Positions 34,206 to 43,198 of a stretch of DNA of 64,000 nucleotides are shown piece by piece (the first letter of the stretch is position 1; every line of letters begins with the position of its first letter). Source of the DNA: Rhodobacteraceae bacterium CCMM004 (GTDB taxonomy: Bacteria; Pseudomonadota; Alphaproteobacteria; Rhodobacterales; Rhodobacteraceae); assembly GCA_004005435.1 (NCBI GenBank), contig RZWH01000003.1:682001-746000 (forward strand). Reading direction: 5' to 3'. A model generated the notes under the pieces. The model was not told the DNA's origin and made no database searches. It worked only from the letters and a program-made list of their open reading frames with translations. The translations under genes and the position numbers were made by a program.

Positions 34206-34304
34206 CGGTGTCCGGTCCAGGGGTCCGCGGCGCAGATAGCGCAGGGGCGCGGCAATGGCCAGAGCGGCGCGCGGGGCCCGCGGCGTCGCGCCGGAATCTT
34301 TGTG

Positions 34305-34334
34305 CCTTCGGCGAGGATATTTGGAAAGGAAAGT
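34305..34334 (+). repeat. 30-base intergenic repeat, copy 1
   Basis: CCTTCGGCGAGGATATTT followed by GGAAAGGAAAGT. It lies 11 bases beyond the stop of the minus-strand 179-residue gene. An identical copy stands at 53105 in reverse orientation and a 28/30 match at 40478. The AT-rich half stands out from its GC-rich surroundings. Confidence 0.85.
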
Positions 34335-34345
34335 CGGGGCGGGTC

Positions 34346-34885
34346 TCACCCCTCGGCGAAGTAGCGCGGCCCGTCGACGTATCCCGCCAGGCGGCCCGCG
34401 GCGCTCCACCCCCGCTCCCACGGGGCGGCGCCGACCAGCACGACGCCGTCTGCCGGCAGGCGGTGGGCGGCGCGGGCGGCGTCGAGGAGCGCGCGTTGGC
34501 GGGCGAAGGGGTCGTGGGGCCCGGGGCCCGGGTGCAGGGCGTCGAGCGGCAGGTCGTCGTCCAGGGCGCCGCGGTCGAGGCCAAGGCGCAGCGCTTGCAC
34601 GACCGCAAGACGGCGGGCGGCGGGGTCGGACAGGCGGTCGCGGGGCCGCACCAGGCCCAGGCCGTTCTGGGAAAACAGGAAGCCGACGATGTCGCGTCCG
34701 GTGGCGGCGCGGACGCTGGCATAGGTGCGGTAGTCGAGACCCAGCTCGGCCGCGCGGGCCACCCGGCGGCGCACCACGTTCAGCGGCATGTGCGGCAGCA
34801 GCTCTGCCCGCGCCCGGGTCCAGCAGGTGCGGCGCCAGCCGCGGCCCTCCAGCGCCGGGCCGCCGTTGTGGCCGATCCCGCTCAC
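34346..34885 (-). CDS. hypothetical protein in the riboflavin operon
   Basis: A 179-residue soluble protein starting with GTG that overlaps the preceding stop. It begins SGIGHNGGPALEGRGWRRTC, a motif (IGHNGGP) seen at the start of many alphaproteobacterial DNA-associated hypotheticals, then NVVRRRVARAAELGLDYRTY near 56-75 and GRDIVGFLFSQNGLG. The IGHNGGP...R pattern and basic helix suggest nucleic acid contact, but I cannot name a family. Its operon position between ribE and ribB is unusual. Confidence 0.7.
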   Translation of the reverse strand: MSGIGHNGGPALEGRGWRRTCWTRARAELLPHMPLNVVRRRVARAAELGLDYRTYASVRAATGRDIVGFLFSQNGLGLVRPRDRLSDPAARRLAVVQALRLGLDRGALDDDLPLDALHPGPGPHDPFARQRALLDAARAAHRLPADGVVLVGAAPWERGWSAAGRLAGYVDGPRYFAEG

Positions 34886-35094
34886 AGCCAGCCCACCGAC
34901 GCGCGGGCCGCCGCCTCGGCCGACGTGGCGCTGTCGTAGGTCGGGCCGGTGCCCGGGCCCAGGCGGCGCCAGCCATGCGGGTCCTCGGGGTCGCGGCGGC
35001 ACTCGACCCAGCCATAGCCGTCGGCATGGCGCAACACGTCGACGCAGCGCATTTCGTCGGCGTCGTTCAGGGAGGCGACGACCACGGGTTTCAT
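34882..35094 (-). CDS. small hypothetical protein in the riboflavin operon
   Basis: A 70-residue protein beginning MKPVVVASLNDADEMRCVDV, with VECRRDPEDPHGWRRLGP and an Ala-rich end. It has three acidic-aromatic motifs but no recognisable domain. ATGA overlap with ribE upstream and GTGA overlap with the 179-residue gene downstream strongly support translation as part of the operon. Function unknown. Confidence 0.7.
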   Translation of the reverse strand: MKPVVVASLNDADEMRCVDVLRHADGYGWVECRRDPEDPHGWRRLGPGTGPTYDSATSAEAAARASVGWL

Positions 35095-35693
35095 GCCGCC
35101 TCGGTCAGGCGGGCGACATAGCGGGCGAGCGTGTCGATTTCGAGGTTCACCGCGTCGCCCTCGGCCACGCCACCCCAGGTCGTCACCGCCTTGGTGTGGG
35201 GGATCATGTTCACGCCGAAGCGGGCGCCGGCCACCTCGTTCACGGTCAGCGAGGTGCCGTTCAGCGCCACCGACCCCTTGGGCGCGATGAAGCGGGCCAG
35301 CGCCGCGGGCGCCTCCAGCGTCACGCGGGTCGAGTCGCCCTCGTCGCGCACTTCCACCACCTGCGCCACGCCGTCCACGTGGCCCGAGACGATATGGCCG
35401 CCCAGCTCGTCACCGACCCTCAGCGCGCGTTCGAGGTTGATGCGCCGCCCCTCGGGCCATCCGTCCGCGCCGATGTTGGTCTTGGACACGGTCTCGGCCG
35501 AGATCTCCACCGCGAACCAGTTCCGCGGCACGCTGCCGGTGGCCACCACGGTCAGGCACACGCCGTCGCAGGCGATGGAGGCGCCCAGGTCGATCCCGTC
35601 CAAATCATAGTCGCAGCCGATGCGGGCGCGCAGATCGCCCCGCCGTTCGACCTCAAGAACCTCGCCGATGTCGGTGATGATGCCGGTGAACAT
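35091..35693 (-). CDS. ribE: riboflavin synthase, alpha chain
   Basis: Dismutates two lumazine molecules to riboflavin and the pyrimidine precursor. The 200 residues carry the two lumazine-binding barrels: MFTGIITDIGEVLEVERRGD with IACDGVCLTVV near 38-48, and GGHIVSGHVDGVAQVVEVRD near 96-115 with LNGTSLTVNEV near 141-151. First gene of a minus-strand operon leading to ribB, ribH and nusB. It is divergent from the capsule gene at 35867, with 173 bases between. No FMN riboswitch core is visible there. Confidence 0.94.
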   Translation of the reverse strand: MFTGIITDIGEVLEVERRGDLRARIGCDYDLDGIDLGASIACDGVCLTVVATGSVPRNWFAVEISAETVSKTNIGADGWPEGRRINLERALRVGDELGGHIVSGHVDGVAQVVEVRDEGDSTRVTLEAPAALARFIAPKGSVALNGTSLTVNEVAGARFGVNMIPHTKAVTTWGGVAEGDAVNLEIDTLARYVARLTEAA

Positions 35694-35866
35694 GTGCCGC
35701 CGCCCCCGATTGTTGCCGATCCATAGCTAGGCCGGGCCGAATCCGGCCGCAAGGCCCGCGATACGGCACAGTCGAGCCCCGCCCTTGCCTCAATCGACCG
35801 TATATTGGACTGTCGGAGCAGGGGAGGCCGTTCCGCGATGCGCGGGAGGGCCCGGGAAAGACGAGC

Positions 35867-37162
35867 ATGACCGACCAAGGGCACGCGGCGACGCGCCGCT
35901 TTCTCTTCCTTCAGGGGCCGCACGGGCCGTTCCTTTCCGCCCTGGCACGGATGCTGGCGGCGGCGGGGGCGACGTCATGGCGCGTCGGCTTCAACCGCGG
36001 CGACCAGGCGTTCTGGCACGACCGGGCGCGCTATATCCCCTATCTCGACGCGCCCGAGGAGTGGCCCGAGGCCTTTGCCGCCATCGTCGCAGAGCGGGCG
36101 ATCACCGACATCGTGCTGTATGGGGACACCCGGCCGATCCACGCCCAGGCCATCGCCCATGCGCGCGCCCAGGGTCTGACCGTCCACGTGTTCGAAGAGG
36201 GCTATCTGCGGCCCTACTGGGTGACCTACGAACGCGGCGGATCCAACGGCAACTCGCGGCTGGTGGAGACTTCGGTGGCCGACATGCAGCGAGCGCTCGC
36301 CACGGCCGAACTGGACCTGCCCGAAGCGCCGTCGCGCTGGGGCGACATGCGCCACCACGTATTCTACGGCGCCGCCTATCATGCCTTCGTCCTGCTGGCG
36401 AACCGCCGCTATGCGCGGTTCCGCCCCCACCGGGCCCTGACCGTGGCGCAGGAGTTCCGGCTCTATCTCAAACGGCTCGTTCTCATGCCGGTGCTCTGGG
36501 CCGACCGGGTGCAGGCGACCTGGCGCATCAAGAATGGCGGTTTTCCCTATCATCTCGCGCTCTTACAGCTCGAACATGATTCGAGCTTTCAGACCCATTC
36601 GCCGTTCTCCTCCATGGCGGAGTTCCTGGAGGTGGTGATCCGCGGCTTTGCCGAGGGCGCGCCGGGGCATCACCACCTGGTGGTCAAGGCGCATCCCCTG
36701 GAGGACGGCCGCTCGAACCAGCGCCGTGCGGTCAAACGGCTGGCGCAACGCTTCGGCGTGGGCGCACGGGTGCATTACGTTCGGGGGGGCAAGCTGGCCT
36801 ATCTCCTGGACCACGCCCGCTCGGCCGTCACGGTGAATTCCACGGCGGCGCAGCAGGTGCTGTGGCGCGGGCTGCCGCTCAAGGCGTTCGGCACGGCGGT
36901 CTTTGCCAAGGCCGAGTTCGTGTCGACCCAGCCGCTGCCCGAGTTCTTCGCCCGGCCGACCCGCCCCGACAGCCGCGCCTACCGCGACTACCGCCACTAT
37001 CTGTTGGAGACGAGCCAGGTCGCCGGCGGCTTCTACTCGGCCTCGGCGCGGCGGCGCCTGTTGCGCCAGGTGGTCGACATGATGCTGGCCGGCGACGATC
37101 CCTACGAGGCGCTCAGCCGCGGAACAGCGGCACCGCGGCAACAGTTGCGCGCCGTGCAATGA
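35867..37162 (+). CDS. capsule polysaccharide export/modification protein, KpsS family
   Basis: Cytoplasmic glycosyltransferase-like protein; the KpsS family adds beta-Kdo residues to the lipid on which group 2-type capsules are built. The 431 residues include FLFLQGPHGPFLSALARML near 12-30, VHVFEEGYLRPYWVTYERGG near 106-125 (a family signature) and KAHPLEDGR with VNSTAAQQVLWRGLPLKAFG. A kpsC-type gene lies 1.2 kb downstream, the expected partner. GGGAAAGACGAGC precedes the ATG. Confidence 0.9.
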   Translation: MTDQGHAATRRFLFLQGPHGPFLSALARMLAAAGATSWRVGFNRGDQAFWHDRARYIPYLDAPEEWPEAFAAIVAERAITDIVLYGDTRPIHAQAIAHARAQGLTVHVFEEGYLRPYWVTYERGGSNGNSRLVETSVADMQRALATAELDLPEAPSRWGDMRHHVFYGAAYHAFVLLANRRYARFRPHRALTVAQEFRLYLKRLVLMPVLWADRVQATWRIKNGGFPYHLALLQLEHDSSFQTHSPFSSMAEFLEVVIRGFAEGAPGHHHLVVKAHPLEDGRSNQRRAVKRLAQRFGVGARVHYVRGGKLAYLLDHARSAVTVNSTAAQQVLWRGLPLKAFGTAVFAKAEFVSTQPLPEFFARPTRPDSRAYRDYRHYLLETSQVAGGFYSASARRRLLRQVVDMMLAGDDPYEALSRGTAAPRQQLRAVQ

Positions 37163-37176
37163 GCGGGGATGGGCAG

Positions 37177-37220
37177 CGCCCTAGCTTTTCTGCCACTATT
37201 CCGATAATTTAGCAAAAAAG
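37177..37220 (+). promoter_or_regulatory. AT-rich candidate promoter before the export lipoprotein gene
   Basis: The 94-base gap before the next gene is unusually AT-rich and holds GATAAT at 37203-37208, a 5/6 match to a -10 box, but no good -35 upstream. It may give the downstream genes their own promoter. Confidence 0.35.
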
Positions 37221-37256
37221 TTCGAGGCAGAATAACAAGGTCGAGGAGACCGAGCA

Positions 37257-38396
37257 GTGAAAATCAGACATTCGCGCACCGCGAAGGTCGCGCTGGCGCT
37301 GGCCCTGACGGGTGCGCTGGCCGGCTGTGGGCTGCCCCGTTCCGGCCCGACCAAGGCGGAGATTTTCGAGGGATCGGTCCAGCGTCAGGGCGACGCCTTC
37401 ATCGTCACGGTGAACGAGCGGGTGACCCGCGCCACGGCCATGGTCCCCTCTCTGGGCTTTCCGGCCGCGTTCCGCAACGCCGGCGTGGTCGGGTCCGACA
37501 CCATCCGGCCGGGCGACGTGCTGGGCCTGACGATCTACGAAAACGTGGACGACGGGCTGTTGGCCAACGAGGGGCTGAACTCGACCCTGCTGGAAGAGGT
37601 GCAGGTCGACGGCTCGGGCTTCATCTTCGTGCCCTATGCGGGGCGCATCCGGGCGGCCGGGAACTCGCCCGAGGCGATCCGCCGGATCATCACCGAGCGG
37701 TTGGCCGGTCAGACGCCCGACCCCCAGGTGCAGGTGCGCCGCCTGGCGGGCGACGGCGCCACCGTGTCGGTGGTCGGCGGGGTCGGCGCCCAGGGCGTCT
37801 ATCCCATCGAGCGACCGACCCGCACACTGGCGTCGATGCTGGCCAGGGCGGGCGGCATCGCCATCCCCAGCGAAGTCGCTCAGGTGTCGGTCATCCGGGG
37901 CGGCCACACGGGCCGCATCTGGTTCGAGGACCTCTACCGCAACCCCCGGCTCGACATCGCGCTCAGGGGCGGGGACAAGGTGCTGGTGGAGCAAGACAAT
38001 CGCGCCTTTACCGCGCTGGGGGCCACCGGCACCCAGACCCGGGTGGACTTCGAGGACCGCACGATCAGCGCGATCGAGGCCATCGCCCGGGTAGGCGGTC
38101 TGAACTCGAACCTCGCCGACCCCACAGGCGTCTTCGTGTTCCGCAACGAACCCGAGGAGATCGCCGAGCAGGTTTTGGCCCGCGACGACCTCAACGGCAC
38201 CCAGCGCTTCGTCTATGTGCTGGACCTGACCGCGCCCACGGGCATGTTCGAGGCCCGCGACTTCGTCATCCGCGACGGCGACACCGTCTATGTGACCGAA
38301 GCGCCCTATGTGCAGTGGCAAAAGACGCTGGCCGCCTTGACCGGCACGGTCGGCGCCGCGAACTCGGTGCAGAACATCGCCGACGGGGGCGACTGA
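37257..38396 (+). CDS. polysaccharide export outer-membrane lipoprotein, Wza/KpsD-like
   Basis: Forms or feeds the outer-membrane channel for capsule export. The 379 residues start (GTG) with a lipoprotein signal (KVALALALTGALAGCGL, Cys about residue 24), followed by a Poly_export domain (RPGDVLGLTIYENVDDGLLA near 83-102, then VDGSGFIFVPYAGRI) and SLBB repeats (VSVVGGVGAQGVYPIERPTR near 173-192). Conserved phrases fit the family. It sits between kpsS- and kpsC-type genes. Confidence 0.92.
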   Translation: MKIRHSRTAKVALALALTGALAGCGLPRSGPTKAEIFEGSVQRQGDAFIVTVNERVTRATAMVPSLGFPAAFRNAGVVGSDTIRPGDVLGLTIYENVDDGLLANEGLNSTLLEEVQVDGSGFIFVPYAGRIRAAGNSPEAIRRIITERLAGQTPDPQVQVRRLAGDGATVSVVGGVGAQGVYPIERPTRTLASMLARAGGIAIPSEVAQVSVIRGGHTGRIWFEDLYRNPRLDIALRGGDKVLVEQDNRAFTALGATGTQTRVDFEDRTISAIEAIARVGGLNSNLADPTGVFVFRNEPEEIAEQVLARDDLNGTQRFVYVLDLTAPTGMFEARDFVIRDGDTVYVTEAPYVQWQKTLAALTGTVGAANSVQNIADGGD

Positions 38397-38403
38397 CGCG
38401 GCC

Positions 38404-40443
38404 TTGACGGGCCTGGGCGATCCACCCGACGCCGGCGTCCCCGGGCGCCGGCGTCTCTACGTCTACTCGGGGGGGTTCCTGACCGGGCGCAGGGTGCGGC
38501 GGATCCTGTCGCTGGCGGGGTGGGACGTCTCTCTGGGAAGACCCGGGCCCGATGGGTTCGTGGGCGTCTGGGGGCACCGCCCCGTCGCGCGGCGCGGCGA
38601 GGCCATGGCGGCGCGCACGGGCGCAACGCTGGTCCGGGTCGAAGACGCCTTTCTCCGCTCGCTCTTTCCCGGCCGCTCGGGCGCGCAGACCCTGGGGCTG
38701 ACCGTCGACACCCGCGGCACCTACTACGACAGCCGCCAGCCCTCGGACCTGGAGCGTCTGTTGGCGACACATCCCCTGGACGACACCGCGCTGCTCGACC
38801 GGGCGCGGGCGGCGGTGCGGCGGATCCGGGCCGCGCATCTGACGAAATACAGCGCCGTGGACCCCGCCCTGCCCGTCCCCGACGCCCCTTACGTCGTGGT
38901 GGTCGACCAAACCCGCGGCGACGCCTCGATCCGCCTGGGCGGCGCTACCGCGGCGACCTTTGCCGAGATGCTGACCGTCGCGCGGCTGGAGAACCCCGGC
39001 GCGCGGATCGTGATCAAGGGCCACCCCGAGACCGCCGCCGGCCACCGGCCCGGCCATTTCGGACCCGCCGATCTGCGCGACGGCGACGTGCTGCTGACGG
39101 ATCCGGTCAGCCCCTGGGCCCTGTTCGAGGGCGCCACCGCCGTCTATGCCGCGACCTCGCAACTGGGCTTCGAGGCGATTCTGGCCGGGCACCGCCCGCG
39201 CGTCTTCGGCCGGCCCTTCTATGGCGGCTGGGGGCTGACCCAGGACGAAACCCCGGTCGCCCGCCGCGAACGCCGCCTCACTCGGGCGCAGCTCGTGGCG
39301 GCGGCCCTGGTGCTCTATCCGGTCTGGTACGACCCCTACGGCGACCGGCTGGGCCAAGTGGAAGACGTGATCGGCGCGCTGGAGGCCCAGGCGCGGGCCT
39401 GGCGCGAGGACCGCCGAGGCTATGTCGCCTCGGGGATGCGGCTGTGGAAGCGGGGGGCGCTGCAACGCAGCTTCGGCCGCTACCGGCGGCTGCGGTTCCG
39501 CGACGATCCCGCCGCGGCGACCGCGCTCGCGCGGCGCACGGGCCGCCCCCTGCTGGTCTGGGCAGGCAAGGCGACGGCGGCACACGCGGCCCCGATCCGG
39601 CTGGAGGACGGGTTCCTGCGCTCGCGCGGACTGGGCGCGGCGCTGGTGCCCCCCCTGAGCCTGGTCGCCGATCCCGACGGCATCTACTACGACCCCACGC
39701 AGCCCTCGCGGCTGGAGGCGCTGATCGCCGAGGCCGCCGCCCTGCCGCCCGAGGATCTGCGCCGCGCCGAGGACCTGATCGCGGCGCTGACCGGGCTCAA
39801 GCTGTCGAAATACAACCTGGCGGGCCGGTCGGTGCCGGACCTGCCCCGGGGGCATCGCATTCTGGTGCCCGGCCAGGTGGAGGACGACGCCTCGATCCGC
39901 CTGGGTGCCCAGGCGCCCGCCACCAATCTCGGCCTGTTGCAGGCCGTGCGCGCCGCAAACCCCGATGCCGTGGTGATCTACAAACCGCACCCGGACGTGG
40001 AGGCCGGTCTCCGCCGGGGCGCGGTGGCCGAGGCCGACGCCCGCGCCCTGGCCGACGTGGCGGCGGCGGAGGCCGATCCCATTGGCCTGATCGCGGCGGC
40101 CGACGCGGTCTGGACCATGACGTCGCTCATGGGCTTCGAGGCGCTGCTCCGGGGCAAGCCCGTCACCTGCCTCGGCACGCCGTTCTATGCCGGGTGGGGC
40201 CTGACAAGCGACCTGGGCCGGGTGCCCGCCCGGCGGCGGGCGCGGCCAACGCTTGCCGCGCTCGTCCACGCCACGCTCATCGCCTATCCGCGGTATGTCG
40301 ACCCGGTCACCGGGCTGCCCTGCCCGGTGGAGGTGGCCGCGGCGCGGCTCGCCTGCGGTCCCCTGCCCGGTCCTGGCCCTGCGAACCGCCTGTTGTCGAA
40401 ACTTCAGGGCCTGTTGGCGAGCGCGGATCCGTTCTGGCGCTGA
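38404..40443 (+). CDS. capsule polysaccharide biosynthesis protein, KpsC family
   Basis: Beta-Kdo transferase with two related halves. The 679 residues repeat the same signatures: VEDAFLRSLFPG, YYDSRQPSDLERLL and DASIRLGG in the first half (to about 330) and LEDGFLRSRGLG, YYDPTQPSRLEALI and VEDDASIRLG in the second, plus two copies of a P-FYAGWG/P-FYGGWG motif. The TTG at 38404 is the most likely start; no ATG lies near. It follows the export lipoprotein by seven bases and ends 78 bases from convergent ribD. Confidence 0.9.
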   Translation: MTGLGDPPDAGVPGRRRLYVYSGGFLTGRRVRRILSLAGWDVSLGRPGPDGFVGVWGHRPVARRGEAMAARTGATLVRVEDAFLRSLFPGRSGAQTLGLTVDTRGTYYDSRQPSDLERLLATHPLDDTALLDRARAAVRRIRAAHLTKYSAVDPALPVPDAPYVVVVDQTRGDASIRLGGATAATFAEMLTVARLENPGARIVIKGHPETAAGHRPGHFGPADLRDGDVLLTDPVSPWALFEGATAVYAATSQLGFEAILAGHRPRVFGRPFYGGWGLTQDETPVARRERRLTRAQLVAAALVLYPVWYDPYGDRLGQVEDVIGALEAQARAWREDRRGYVASGMRLWKRGALQRSFGRYRRLRFRDDPAAATALARRTGRPLLVWAGKATAAHAAPIRLEDGFLRSRGLGAALVPPLSLVADPDGIYYDPTQPSRLEALIAEAAALPPEDLRRAEDLIAALTGLKLSKYNLAGRSVPDLPRGHRILVPGQVEDDASIRLGAQAPATNLGLLQAVRAANPDAVVIYKPHPDVEAGLRRGAVAEADARALADVAAAEADPIGLIAAADAVWTMTSLMGFEALLRGKPVTCLGTPFYAGWGLTSDLGRVPARRRARPTLAALVHATLIAYPRYVDPVTGLPCPVEVAAARLACGPLPGPGPANRLLSKLQGLLASADPFWR

Positions 40444-40477
40444 GTACTCGGGCGGGATCGCGGGGTGTCGGCGTGCG

Positions 40478-40507
40478 CCTTCGGCGAGGATATTTGACAA
40501 GGAAAGT
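40478..40507 (+). repeat. 30-base intergenic repeat, copy 2
   Basis: Matches the copy at 34305 in 28 of 30 positions (CCTTCGGCGAGGATATTT shared exactly; GACAAGGAAAGT against GGAAAGGAAAGT). It lies in the 78-base gap between convergent kpsC and ribD, 14 bases past the ribD stop, matching the position of copy 1 behind a rib-operon gene. Confidence 0.85.
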
Positions 40508-40521
40508 TTGCAGGGGCGCGC

Positions 40522-41622
40522 TCAGGGGCGGTCGCGGGTCCAGTGGGACAGGGTATCGCCGGCGAGGGGCTCGGTCTGATCGAGCGTGTAGCGGGGGGCG
40601 TCGGCGAGGCGGTCGAGGTGGAGGGGGCCGACGGCGGTGAGGCCGTCGGCGCCGAGGGCCAGGCCGGCTGTCATCGCGACCAGGCGGTCGACCAGATCGG
40701 CCGCCAGGAGGCTCGCCGCGAACTGGCCGCCGCCCTCGCAGAACACCCGCGTCAGACCCTCGGCGCCCAGCCGCGCGAGGAGCGCGGGAGCCGCAAGGCC
40801 GGTTGGGCCGGACGCGACCTCCAGACAACGCGCGCCGGTGGCCTGCCATTCGACCAGGCGCGCCGCGGGGGCGTCGGAACCGTGGCACAGCCAGACTGGC
40901 GCCTCCCCCGCAGTGCGGCCGAGCGTGCCGCGGGGGTCGACGTCGAGGGTCCGCGCAGCGACCACGCGCACCGGCTGCGCCACGTCGCCGAACCCCCGCA
41001 CCGTCAGCGAGGGGTCGTCGGCCCGCGCCGTGCCCGCCCCCACCAGCACCGCATCATGGGTGAGCCGCATCAGGTGCACCCGCCGCCGCGCCGCCGGTCC
41101 GGTGATCCACTGGGATTCACCGGTAGCGGTGGCGATGCGTCCATCGACGCTCATCGCCAGCTTGAGCGTGAGGAGGGGCCGCCCCGCGGCGACCCGGCTC
41201 AGAAACCCGGCGTGGTCGCGCGCAGCGGCGGCGGCGCAGACGTCTTGGTCCACGGCGACGCCTGCCGCACGCAGCCGCCCATGGCCGCGCCCGGCGACCC
41301 GCGGGTCGGGATCGGTCAGCGCGGTAACCACCCGCGCCACTCCAGCCGCGATCAGCGCGTCGGCGCAGGGCGGGGTGCGGCCGTGGTGGGCGCAGGGTTC
41401 GAGCGTCACGTAGGCCGTCGCGCCCCGCGCCGCGGGACCGGCCTGGGCCAGCGCCACGGTCTCGGCATGGGGGCGGCCGCCCGGGCGGGTCCAGCCGCGC
41501 CCGACCACCCGGCCGCCCGCCATCAGAACGCAGCCGACCGCGGGATTCGGCCAAACCCGCCCCAGCCCGCGCCGCCCCAGGGCCAGCGCGTGGCCCATGT
41601 GGCGGCGGTCCGCCTCGCTCAC
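40522..41622 (-). CDS. ribD: bifunctional riboflavin deaminase-reductase
   Basis: Deaminates and reduces the pyrimidine intermediate of riboflavin synthesis. The 366 residues have the deaminase domain with the zinc motif [11 protein letters not shown] and [11 protein letters not shown] near 76-86, and the NADPH reductase domain with [20 protein letters not shown] near 149-168 and [11 protein letters not shown]. The GTG start overlaps the nrdR stop as GTGA. It belongs with ribE-ribB-ribH-nusB but is separated from them by 4.8 kb carrying capsule genes. Confidence 0.94.
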   Translation of the reverse strand: MSEADRRHMGHALALGRRGLGRVWPNPAVGCVLMAGGRVVGRGWTRPGGRPHAETVALAQAGPAARGATAYVTLEPCAHHGRTPPCADALIAAGVARVVTALTDPDPRVAGRGHGRLRAAGVAVDQDVCAAAAARDHAGFLSRVAAGRPLLTLKLAMSVDGRIATATGESQWITGPAARRRVHLMRLTHDAVLVGAGTARADDPSLTVRGFGDVAQPVRVVAARTLDVDPRGTLGRTAGEAPVWLCHGSDAPAARLVEWQATGARCLEVASGPTGLAAPALLARLGAEGLTRVFCEGGGQFAASLLAADLVDRLVAMTAGLALGADGLTAVGPLHLDRLADAPRYTLDQTEPLAGDTLSHWTRDRP

Positions 41623-42086
41623 GTCTCGTCGCGGGGACCGGGGCGCAGCTCGCTCACGAACTTGTCGAAGTCGTCCGCCGCCTGGAAGTTCTTGTAGACG
41701 CTGGCGAAACGGACATAGGCCACGGTGTCGATCCGCGCCAGGCTCTCCATCACGATCTCGCCGATGACCTTGGAGGGGATGTCGGTCTCGCCCATGCTCT
41801 CCAACCGCCGGACGATCCCGCTGATCATTTGGTCCATGCGCTCGGGCTCGATCGGCCGCTTCTGGAGCGCGATGCGGATTGAGCGCTCCAGCTTGTCGCG
41901 ATCGAAATCTTCGCGCCTCCCGTTGGATTTGATCACCACCAGATCGCGGAGCTGCACCCGCTCGTAGGTGGTGAAGCGCCCGGCGCAGGCCGGACAGAAT
42001 CGCCGCCGCCGGATCGCCACGTGATCCTCCGCAGGCCGCGAATCCTTGACCTGCGTGTCGATGTTTCCGCAAAACGGACAGCGCAT
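41619..42086 (-). CDS. nrdR: transcriptional repressor NrdR
   Basis: ATP/dATP-sensing zinc repressor of ribonucleotide reductase genes. The 155 residues begin with the zinc ribbon MRCPFCGN...RRRFCPAC and continue with the ATP-cone ([20 protein letters not shown] near 50-69). It is the usual upstream neighbour of ribD in alphaproteobacteria. The start at 42086 is unambiguous. It is divergent from the SDR gene, with 158 bases between. Confidence 0.95.
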   Translation of the reverse strand: MRCPFCGNIDTQVKDSRPAEDHVAIRRRRFCPACAGRFTTYERVQLRDLVVIKSNGRREDFDRDKLERSIRIALQKRPIEPERMDQMISGIVRRLESMGETDIPSKVIGEIVMESLARIDTVAYVRFASVYKNFQAADDFDKFVSELRPGPRDET

Positions 42087-42244
42087 GACGCCTCCCTCGG
42101 TCCCCGGCCTCAGTGTCCCGCCAGCACTATAGGAGCGCCGCCACAGATTGGGTAGGCCTTAAACGCCGGCCCAACATGCGGGGCGAACCGAACCGCCGCC
42201 CGCGCGTTGGACCGCACGGCCATTCGCCACAGGAGGGATGCGGC

Positions 42245-42919
42245 ATGACAACCAGGACACTGTTCATCACCGGAGCCAGTTCCGGGATCGGGGCGGCCAC
42301 GGCGCGCGCGGCGGCGGAGGCGGGGTGGTCGGTCGCCCTGTTCGCCCGCAGCGCGGACAAACTCGACGCGCTGGCGGCCGAGATCGGGGACAAGGCCTTG
42401 GCCCTGCCCGGCGACGTCACCGACCTGTCGGCGGTCGAGGCCGCCGTGGCCCGCACCGTCGAGCGCTTCGGCGGCGTCGACGCGGCCTTCGCCAACGCGG
42501 GCATGGGGCTCGACACGCCCGGCACGGTCGCGGGCGATCCCGAGGAGTGGCGCCGGATGGTCGATCTCAACATCATGGGGCTGCTCTACACCGCCCGCGC
42601 CGCCCTGCCCGAGTTGAAGAAGACCAAGGGCACGCTGGTCCTGACCGGATCGGCGGCAGGCCGGCGGCACATCCCGGGCTCGATCTACGGGGCGACCAAG
42701 TGGTTCGTCCACGGCTACGGCGGCAACATGGCCGAGGAGATGCGCGAATGGGGCGGCCGCTGCGCGGTGATCGCGCCGGGCATGGTGGACACGCCGTTCT
42801 TCGACGCGGCCAAGCCCGACCAGCTCCAGCCCGAGGACGTGGCCGCCGCGGTGATGCACGCCATCGATGCGCCGGCCCGGGCGGCGATCCGCGAGATCTA
42901 TCTGATGCCCCAGGCGTGA
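42245..42919 (+). CDS. short-chain dehydrogenase/reductase
   Basis: NAD(P)-dependent oxidoreductase of the SDR superfamily, 224 residues. Cofactor motif TGASSGIGAATARAAAEAG near 9-27, NAGMG for the central strand, the active-site Ser in VLTGSAAGRRHIPG and the YGATKW motif (Tyr and Lys) near 147-152, and IAPGMVDTPFF. The substrate cannot be told. The ATG at 42245 follows GGAGGGATGCGGC; earlier in-frame starts add an unrelated leader. Confidence 0.92.
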   Translation: MTTRTLFITGASSGIGAATARAAAEAGWSVALFARSADKLDALAAEIGDKALALPGDVTDLSAVEAAVARTVERFGGVDAAFANAGMGLDTPGTVAGDPEEWRRMVDLNIMGLLYTARAALPELKKTKGTLVLTGSAAGRRHIPGSIYGATKWFVHGYGGNMAEEMREWGGRCAVIAPGMVDTPFFDAAKPDQLQPEDVAAAVMHAIDAPARAAIREIYLMPQA

Positions 42920-42991
42920 GCCAGGCGGCGGCGGCGGAACGGGCGGGTCGGCGGCGCGTTGGGCGGGTGGAATCAATCAGGAGGATCTCCC

Positions 42992-43195
42992 ATGTCCGTC
43001 GCCCGCGTCACCGAAATCTCCGCCACCTCGACCCAGAGCTTTGACGATGCCGTCGCCCAAGGAATCGCCCGCGCGTCCGAGACCATCCGCGGGATCGAGA
43101 GCGCCTGGGTCAAGGAGCAGACCGTCAAGGTCGAGGATGGCAACGTCGTCCACTACCGCGTCAACCTGAAGGTCACGTTCCTGTTGGACGACTGA
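42992..43195 (+). CDS. dodecin, flavin-binding protein
   Basis: A 67-residue protein that forms hollow dodecamers storing flavin. It shows the typical pattern VARVTEISATSTQSFDDAVA, IRGIESAWVKEQTVKVEDG (with the Trp that stacks on the isoalloxazine ring) and a final VNLKVTFLLDD. AGGAGG stands before the ATG. Its position 0.9 kb from nrdR-ribD fits a role in flavin homeostasis. Confidence 0.95.
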   Translation: MSVARVTEISATSTQSFDDAVAQGIARASETIRGIESAWVKEQTVKVEDGNVVHYRVNLKVTFLLDD

Positions 43196-43198
43196 GCC

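Noticed and set aside
35694-35866. FMN riboswitch upstream of ribE
   Set aside because: The conserved RFN helices and loop sequences are not visible on the minus strand of this short region.
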